DNA from: Streptomyces carpinensis
GTDB lineage: Bacteria > Actinomycetota > Actinomycetes > Streptomycetales > Streptomycetaceae
Reading direction: 5' to 3'
Length of the DNA: 40,354 nt
Assembly: GCF_002154505.1 (NCBI RefSeq)
Contig: NZ_MUBM01000014.1
Location: forward strand, 1-40,354
Shown: positions 35,975-40,354 of the stretch, piece by piece
How the letters are laid out: every line of letters starts with the position of its first letter
How positions within the stretch are numbered: the stretch's first letter is position 1
The notes under the pieces: model-generated
What the model was told of the DNA's origin: nothing
Databases searched by the model: none
Seen by the model: only the letters and a program-made list of their open reading frames with translations
Made by a program: the position numbers and the translations under genes

Positions 35975-36466
35975 TCACGCGCTGACCGGACGGGACCACG
36001 CCGGGGTCGTCCCCGTGACCCGGCACAGTGCCAGGTACAACGGGATCGGCGGGGTGTAGGGGACCGTTCCCTCCGGTCGGTGGATGAGGGCGGGGAGCGG
36101 AGCCCGCGGGGTGTCGGGGAGTACCGCACCGGTGGCGTAGTGCGCGGGGGAGGGCCACCGCAGGGCGTAGTCGGAGTCGGCCGGGAGAATCCACCACCAG
36201 TGCGTCTCGTCGGCGTAGACGCACCCCACGCGGGGCAGCCGCTGCATCAGCAGGGCACCGAAGCGGGCCGGTACCGCCACCGCGTCGCAACCCAGTGGGA
36301 CCGTCATACCCTCCGGGAGGGACAGCCGCCGGGGCGCACCGACGTCGCCGGTGGAGGCGGTTCCGCCGGACGTGGCGGGCCGGCCCGTCGCGCGTCCCAG
36401 GCGCACGAGCGTGTCCAGGCCGAGTACCTGGCCGGAGCCGGAGGGGCCGGCACCGCTCACAGCCAT
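35975..36466 (-). CDS. Hypothetical protein linked to HATPase regulator
   Basis: The 163-aa product has a flexible Gly/Ser/Thr N-terminus, then a more ordered domain (LPEGMTVPLGCDAVAVPARF, ALLMQRLPRVGCVYADE, THWWWILPADSDYALRWP) and GTVPYTPPIPLYLALCRVTG near the end. I do not recognise a named domain. The Trp-rich HWWWILPADSD segment is distinctive and, from memory, recurs in Streptomyces proteins beside HATPase genes. Its ATG lies inside the end of the upstream HATPase gene (10-nt overlap), after GGAACGGGGG. The two are therefore translationally coupled and probably act together. Confidence 0.75.
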   Translation of the reverse strand: MAVSGAGPSGSGQVLGLDTLVRLGRATGRPATSGGTASTGDVGAPRRLSLPEGMTVPLGCDAVAVPARFGALLMQRLPRVGCVYADETHWWWILPADSDYALRWPSPAHYATGAVLPDTPRAPLPALIHRPEGTVPYTPPIPLYLALCRVTGTTPAWSRPVSA

Positions 36467-37362
36467 ACGGCCCCCGTTCCGTGCGCTTCGTGCGGTAGAT
36501 GCGATGTGTGGTGCGACAGCTGAGATCGATGGGGTCCGTGTGGTCCGTATGCCCTGCGGAGCCGTGCGGCCTGAGGGGCGTCCTCGTCGTCCGGCGGAGC
36601 CGGGTGCGGGGTCGGTGACGGGTCCGGCATCGGGTACGGCTTCGGGCGGGCGCCCCAGCCGAGGTCGCCCCGGGCCTCGTGCGTGTCCGGAACCTCGTGC
36701 ACGGCCGCCGCCTGTGTGTCCTGCGCCGTGCCGGTCGCCTCCTGCGCGGCGTGGACAGGACCCAGCGGGGCGGTTGCCTGCTGCCCGATGCATGTCGCGA
36801 CCGGCGTGTCGTCGGTCGTCGCCGGCGCGGTAAGGGCCGCGTCCCATGTGGCGTCGGTCGCGTCCTTCCCGGTGCCCGTCCTACGCGCCAGCTCCGCCCA
36901 CACCACGAGCCCCGGGCCGTGCTGCTGCGCGCCCCAGGACCGGCACATGGCCCCGACGAGGAACAGTCCCCTCCCGTGCTCCTCCTCCGGCCGCTGCGGG
37001 GACGGATGCGGTTCACCCGGCGCGCGGCCCTCGTCACGCACGGCTATGCGCACCAGGTCCGCGCCGTCCTGAAGTTCGCAGACGACCCTGCTGCTCGCGG
37101 TGTGCACGATGGCGTTGGTGACCAGCTCGGATATGACCAGGTCGGCGGTGTCACAGGTGTCCTCGCACACCGACCAGGCGGTCAACCGGGCCCGGGTCAG
37201 GCGTCTGGCCTGGGCGGGAGAACCCGGGTGTGCGGCCAGCTCGAAGCGGAACCGGCGCTCGGCAACGGCCCCCTCGGGGCCCGTTCCCGTGATGGCACCG
37301 GGGGCAAGGAGACCCGCGGTGGCGTCTGTTCCTAAAGGCGGAGACGGAATCACGCTTGCCAC
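36457..37362 (-). CDS. HATPase_c anti-sigma-factor-like ATP-binding protein
   Basis: This 301-aa protein contains a GHKL ATPase/kinase domain (about 35-160): N-box DLVISELVTNAIVHTASS, G1 IAVRDEGRAP and G2 HGRGLFLVGAMC. It belongs to the SpoIIAB/RsbW-like class that is very numerous in Streptomyces. The leading FELAAHPGSPAQARRLTRA is the standard start of that domain. The C-terminal 130 residues are low complexity, rich in Thr/Ala/Pro/His (PKPYPMPDPSPTPHPAPP), with no recognised fold. The start is ambiguous: GTG at 37362 with GGGGAG just upstream, GTG 37353, or TTG 37389. It is divergent from the XRE regulator and shares its intergenic region. No sigma factor is adjacent. Confidence 0.85.
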   Translation of the reverse strand: MASVIPSPPLGTDATAGLLAPGAITGTGPEGAVAERRFRFELAAHPGSPAQARRLTRARLTAWSVCEDTCDTADLVISELVTNAIVHTASSRVVCELQDGADLVRIAVRDEGRAPGEPHPSPQRPEEEHGRGLFLVGAMCRSWGAQQHGPGLVVWAELARRTGTGKDATDATWDAALTAPATTDDTPVATCIGQQATAPLGPVHAAQEATGTAQDTQAAAVHEVPDTHEARGDLGWGARPKPYPMPDPSPTPHPAPPDDEDAPQAARLRRAYGPHGPHRSQLSHHTSHLPHEAHGTGAVWL

Positions 37363-37379
37363 TATCTCCCCGCCGTGGA

Positions 37380-37392
37380 CACTTGGCAAGTG
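37380..37392. promoter_or_regulatory. Palindrome CACTTGGCAAGTG in divergent regulatory gap
   Basis: A perfect 6-bp inverted repeat around one central base. Nearby GGCACTAT (37393-37400) and GCCACTAT (37358-37365) are near-identical direct elements. Candidate operator for the flanking XRE regulator; inference only. Confidence 0.4.
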
Positions 37393-37478
37393 GCACTATG
37401 GAAAATGCAGAGTGCTGTATGACGCGGTGAAGGGCCGTGGCACACTGCTCGCAACAGCACGTCGCGCGGCGCCAGTTG

Positions 37479-37519
37479 GGATCGTCGAGGATCCGTCGGA
37501 TCTTCGAACGGATCTTCGA
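37479..37519. repeat. Four GGATC-containing repeats upstream of the XRE gene
   Basis: CGGATCTTCGA occurs exactly at 37497-37507 and 37509-37519, a 12-bp period, preceded by related GGATCGTCGA and GGATCCGTC units. It lies about 125-165 nt before the XRE start codon. Confidence 0.55.
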
Positions 37520-37643
37520 GTGGCGCCGTAGGGCTGTCAGGATTCCTTGGGCCTGCGGGGGTTCACCCCGGGGGTCCGCACGACTCCTTCAGGCCCGTCG
37601 GAACTCCTCGGCGGAGTCCGGGACTCTTCGGTGGAGGTGGAGC

Positions 37644-38504
37644 ATGAGCGAACCGCGGTCGGCACCGACCGTCGGGCAGGTCGTGCTCGGTCGGCGCCTG
37701 CTCGACCTGCGGGAACGGGCCGGACTCAAACGCGAGGAGGCCGCCCGGGTCCTCCGCGTCGCGCCGGCCACCGTCCGCCGCATGGAGACGGCAGAAGTCT
37801 CCCTCAAAATCCCGTACCTGCAACTGCTGCTGAAGGCGTACGGCGTCCCTGACGACGAGGCCGAGGCCTTCGTGCAACTCGCCGAGGACGCCAACCGGCC
37901 CGGCTGGTGGCAGCGCTTCCACGACATCCTGCCGGGCTGGTTCTCGATGTACGTCAGCCTGGAAGGCGCCGCGGCGCTCATCCGGTCCTACGAACCCCAC
38001 TTCGTGCCCGGACTGCTCCAGACCGAGGACTACGCACGCGGGGTGCTCAAGTCGGGGGCCATCGGCCAGACCAGTCCAGAGGACATCGAGCGCCATGTCG
38101 CCCTGCGCATGCAACGCCAGGAACTGCTCACCCGTCCCGACGCGCCCCGGTTCTGGGTCGTGCTCGACGAGACCGCACTGCGCCGCCCGGTCGGCGGCCC
38201 GGAGGTGATGCGTGCTCAGGTCGACAAGCTGCTCGACGCCACGAAGCTGCCCAACGTGACCCTGCAGATAGCCCCGTTCTCCTCGGGGCCGCACCCCGGC
38301 ACGTACGGGCCCTTCGTGCTGTTCCGATTCGCCATGCCCGAACTTCCGGACATGGTCTACAGCGAGTACCTGACCGGCGCCGTCTACCTGGACGCGCGCG
38401 AGGAGGTGGCGACCCACCTCGAGGTCATGGACCGCATGGCGGCTCATGCCGCTACGGCACATCGCACGAAGGAGATCCTCCGGGATCTCCGCAAGGAGCT
38501 GTGA
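37644..38504 (+). CDS. XRE-family regulator with DUF5753 domain
   Basis: This 286-aa DNA-binding protein has an N-terminal lambda-repressor-type HTH (about 10-70, VVLGRRLLDLRERAGLKREE, APATVRRMETAEVSLKIPYL) and a C-terminal DUF5753 domain (about 95-280). That domain includes YEPHFVPGLLQTEDYARGVL, RMQRQELLTRPDAPRFWVVL, DETALRRPVGG and NVTLQIAPFSSGPHPGTYGP. The pair HTH-DUF5753 with DUF397 is a Streptomyces hallmark; BldB/WhiJ-type systems are of this kind and act in development or antibiotic production. The start is ATG at 37644, after GGAGGTGGAG. The next gene starts immediately after its stop. Confidence 0.93.
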   Translation: MSEPRSAPTVGQVVLGRRLLDLRERAGLKREEAARVLRVAPATVRRMETAEVSLKIPYLQLLLKAYGVPDDEAEAFVQLAEDANRPGWWQRFHDILPGWFSMYVSLEGAAALIRSYEPHFVPGLLQTEDYARGVLKSGAIGQTSPEDIERHVALRMQRQELLTRPDAPRFWVVLDETALRRPVGGPEVMRAQVDKLLDATKLPNVTLQIAPFSSGPHPGTYGPFVLFRFAMPELPDMVYSEYLTGAVYLDAREEVATHLEVMDRMAAHAATAHRTKEILRDLRKEL

Positions 38505-38795
38505 ATGGATCGCATCACGTCCCAGCCCGCCTCACGGGGCCGCGGCGACCGGATCCGCGGCGAGCGGATCTACAACGGCATGCCCGCCAGGGAACTGGGC
38601 AGCGAGGGCTGGCACAAGCCGTGGAGCGGCGGCAACGGCGGCAACTGCCTGGAGGCGATGAAGCTGGCCGACGGCCGGATCGCGGTACGCCAGTCGACCG
38701 ACCCGGACGGGCCGGCGCTCATATACACCACCGACGAGATGACCGCCTTCATCGAAGGCGCCAAGGCGGGGGTGGCCGACTTCCTGCTCTCCTGA
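38505..38795 (+). CDS. DUF397 domain protein
   Basis: This 96-aa protein contains the DUF397 pattern: WHKPWSGGNGGNCLEAMKLA (W-x-K-x-x-S...GNC-x-E), IAVRQSTDPDGPALIYT, then DEMTAFIEGAKAGVADF. It starts directly after the XRE stop (TGAATG), with AAGGAG inside the regulator's last codons, so it is translationally coupled. DUF397 proteins are thought to act as partners or antagonists of the adjacent HTH-DUF5753 protein; this is known from WhiJ-type loci. The N-terminal 25 residues (SQPASRGRGDRIRGERI) are basic and extra to the domain. Confidence 0.93.
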   Translation: MDRITSQPASRGRGDRIRGERIYNGMPARELGSEGWHKPWSGGNGGNCLEAMKLADGRIAVRQSTDPDGPALIYTTDEMTAFIEGAKAGVADFLLS

Positions 38796-38968
38796 ACCTG
38801 CCTGGATGTTTCCTCTGCCTCGACTTCCTAATTCTGGCGCCACCTTGAGCACGTCCGAGAACACGTCCGACTACCTCACGCACTTCTCCTTCACACGCCT
38901 CTGCCTCACACGTCCCCACCTCACATGACCCGGCACGGGCCGTCCGTCCGGCTGCCCGCCGAAGTCAC

Positions 38969-40354
38969 CTACTGCACGGCCATCGGCCGGTCGTACGGCC
39001 CGATCGGCGCCGGCAGTCGCGAACTCCCCGTCAGGTAGTGATCGACTGCCGCCGCCACCGACCGCCCCTCCGCGATCGCCCACACGATCAGCGACTGACC
39101 GCGCGCGGCGTCCCCCGCCGCGAACACACCGGGCACGTTCGTCGTGAAGTCGGCGCCGCGCGCGAGCGTGCCGCGCGGCGCGAGGTCGAGCCCCAGCTGG
39201 TCGATCAGCCCGTCCCGCCGGTCCGGCCCGGAGAAGCCGAGCGCGAGCAGCACCAGGTCGGCCGGGAGGGCCCGCCCGGTGCCCGGCAGCGGGCGCCGCT
39301 CCGCGTCCACCTCGACCAGGTGCAACTCGCGCACATGGCCGTCCGCGTCACCGGTGAAGCGCAGCGTCGACGCCGCGAACAGCCGCGCGTCGGCGTCCGC
39401 GGCGGGCGCCGTGCGCAGCACCCCCGCCTCCTCGTGCGCCGCCGACAACCGGTAGATCTTTGGATACGTCGGCCACGGCTCGATGTCCTCGTCGCGCTCC
39501 GCTCCGGGCTGGGCGTAGATGTCCAACTGGGTCACGGACGCGGCACCCTCCCGCACCGCCGTACCCAGACAGTCGGCCCCCGTGTCACCCCCGCCCACGA
39601 TGACCACATGCCGGTCCGCCGCGCACAACGGCGAGACCGCGATGTCCCCCTCGCACACCCGGTTGGCGAGCGGCAGATACTCCATTGCCTGATGGATCCC
39701 GGCCAACTCGCGGCCCGGCACCTCCAGTTCACGCCACGCCGTGGCTCCCGTGGCGATCACCACGGCGTCGCAGCGCGAACGAAGCTCCGCAGCCCCGATG
39801 TCCTGCCCCACCACCGAGGACGTACGGAACTTGGTCCCCTCGGCCAGCATCTGCTCCAGCCGGCGTTCCAGGTGGCGCTTCTCCATCTTGAACTCGGGGA
39901 TGCCGTACCGCATCAGCCCGCCGAGCCGGTCGTCCCTCTCGTACACGGTCACCGTGTGTCCCGCGCGGGTCAGCTGCTGGGCCGCGGCGAGCCCGGTCGG
40001 CCCCGAGCCGACCACGGCGACGGTCCGCTCCGACAGCCGGTCCGGCGGACGCGGTGGGGCGAAACCCTCCTCCCACGCCCGGTCGGCGATGGCGCACTCG
40101 ACGTTCTTGATGGTGACGGCGGGCTGGTTGATCGCCAGCACGCAGCCCGCCTCGCACGGCGCCGGACACAGACGGCCGGTGAACTCGGGGAAGTTGTTCG
40201 TGGCGTGCAACCGGTCGGCGGCCGCCCGCCAGTCCTCCCGCGAGACAAGGTCGTTCCACTCGGGGATCAGGTTGCCCAGCGGGCAGGCCTCGTGGCAGAA
40301 CGGCACACCGCAGTCCATGCAGCGGTCGGCCTGCTTGCTGATGATCGGCAGCAG
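38969..40354 (-). CDS. gltD: Glutamate synthase small subunit, N-terminus outside window
   Basis: The frame is open from the right window edge to TAG at 38969-38971, 461 residues visible, so about 20-30 N-terminal residues are missing. Cysteines for two 4Fe-4S clusters occur in CMDCGVPFCHEACPLGN and RLCPAPCEAGCVL. FAD/NADPH-binding Rossmann motifs follow: VAVVGSGPTGLAAAQQLTRA and HVVIVGGGDTGADCLG. The end GVFAAGDAARGQSLIVWAIA is the family FAD-binding motif. GltD transfers electrons from NADPH to the large subunit GltB for glutamate synthesis from glutamine and 2-oxoglutarate. GltB is not in the window; it would normally lie upstream, to the right. The 170-nt gap to the DUF397 gene is pyrimidine-rich without a clear hairpin. 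Confidence 0.95.
   Translation of the reverse strand: MLPIISKQADRCMDCGVPFCHEACPLGNLIPEWNDLVSREDWRAAADRLHATNNFPEFTGRLCPAPCEAGCVLAINQPAVTIKNVECAIADRAWEEGFAPPRPPDRLSERTVAVVGSGPTGLAAAQQLTRAGHTVTVYERDDRLGGLMRYGIPEFKMEKRHLERRLEQMLAEGTKFRTSSVVGQDIGAAELRSRCDAVVIATGATAWRELEVPGRELAGIHQAMEYLPLANRVCEGDIAVSPLCAADRHVVIVGGGDTGADCLGTAVREGAASVTQLDIYAQPGAERDEDIEPWPTYPKIYRLSAAHEEAGVLRTAPAADADARLFAASTLRFTGDADGHVRELHLVEVDAERRPLPGTGRALPADLVLLALGFSGPDRRDGLIDQLGLDLAPRGTLARGADFTTNVPGVFAAGDAARGQSLIVWAIAEGRSVAAAVDHYLTGSSRLPAPIGPYDRPMAVQ

Noticed and set aside
34680..36059. A long plus-strand frame through the ABC pseudogene
   Set aside because: Mirror frame; only the short inverted P-loop fragment in it is meaningful, in a different plus-strand frame.
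38796..38968. Terminator between DUF397 gene and gltD
   Set aside because: The gap is pyrimidine-rich with short CACGTCC repeats but I could not find a stable stem.

Overview
The window is a GC-rich chromosomal segment from a Streptomyces-type actinomycete. The evidence is strong third-position G/C bias, GTG and TTG starts, TANNNT -10 boxes placed 6-7 nt before start codons, and gene families typical of the genus (ANTAR regulator, XRE-DUF5753/DUF397 pair, DUF4184, DUF6343). From memory the order pyk / ANTAR regulator / liv transporter / polA / rpsA / coaE / gltD resembles the S. coelicolor SCO2014-SCO1977 stretch. That synteny was not checked here.

Layout. 1-4058: end of a SIMPL-domain protein, pyruvate kinase (pyk), a convergent HTH + LAGLIDADG protein, an unusual short tRNA with anticodon CAA, and an ANTAR response regulator. 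4141-9884 (minus): a complete branched-chain amino acid ABC importer, binding protein-livH-livM-livG-livF, with a 13-bp hairpin after the binding protein gene. 10172-14345 (minus): a membrane-anchored protein, a frameshifted lipoprotein gene, a PaaI-type thioesterase and a YdeP/FdhF-like molybdopterin oxidoreductase. 14642-19527: DNA polymerase I, a small hypothetical protein and a DUF4184 membrane protein. 19808-25244: a secreted lytic transglycosylase, the helicase HrpB and a SAM methyltransferase with no canonical start codon. 25386-29555: rpsA with a clear -35/-10 promoter and long leader, a PAC2 protein, coaE and a TPR protein. 29562-33759: DUF6343 protein, a second methyltransferase, a DoxX-like protein, an Hsp15-like S4 protein, a family 5-type uracil-DNA glycosylase and a prolyl aminopeptidase. 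33756-35837 is a decaying patch: small or broken ORFs, AT-richer repeats, a 61-aa protein, and an ABC exporter pseudogene with three lesions, one of which appears to hold an inverted P-loop fragment. 35975-38795: an orphan regulatory module (HATPase anti-sigma-like protein, an unknown partner, XRE-DUF5753 regulator, DUF397). 38969-40354: glutamate synthase small subunit (gltD), cut by the window edge.

Most of the window is conserved core metabolism and information processing. The parts deserving a second look are the short-variable-loop tRNA(CAA) beside a LAGLIDADG protein, the ABC pseudogene with its inverted P-loop piece, the lipoprotein frameshift, the methyltransferase that seems to start at AUC, two cases where a gene's 3' end has been tandemly duplicated, and a group of apparently leaderless genes. 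I did not find a convincing new defence, mobile or RiPP system. The 33.7-35.8 kb patch is the best candidate for an accessory cassette, and it looks degenerate.
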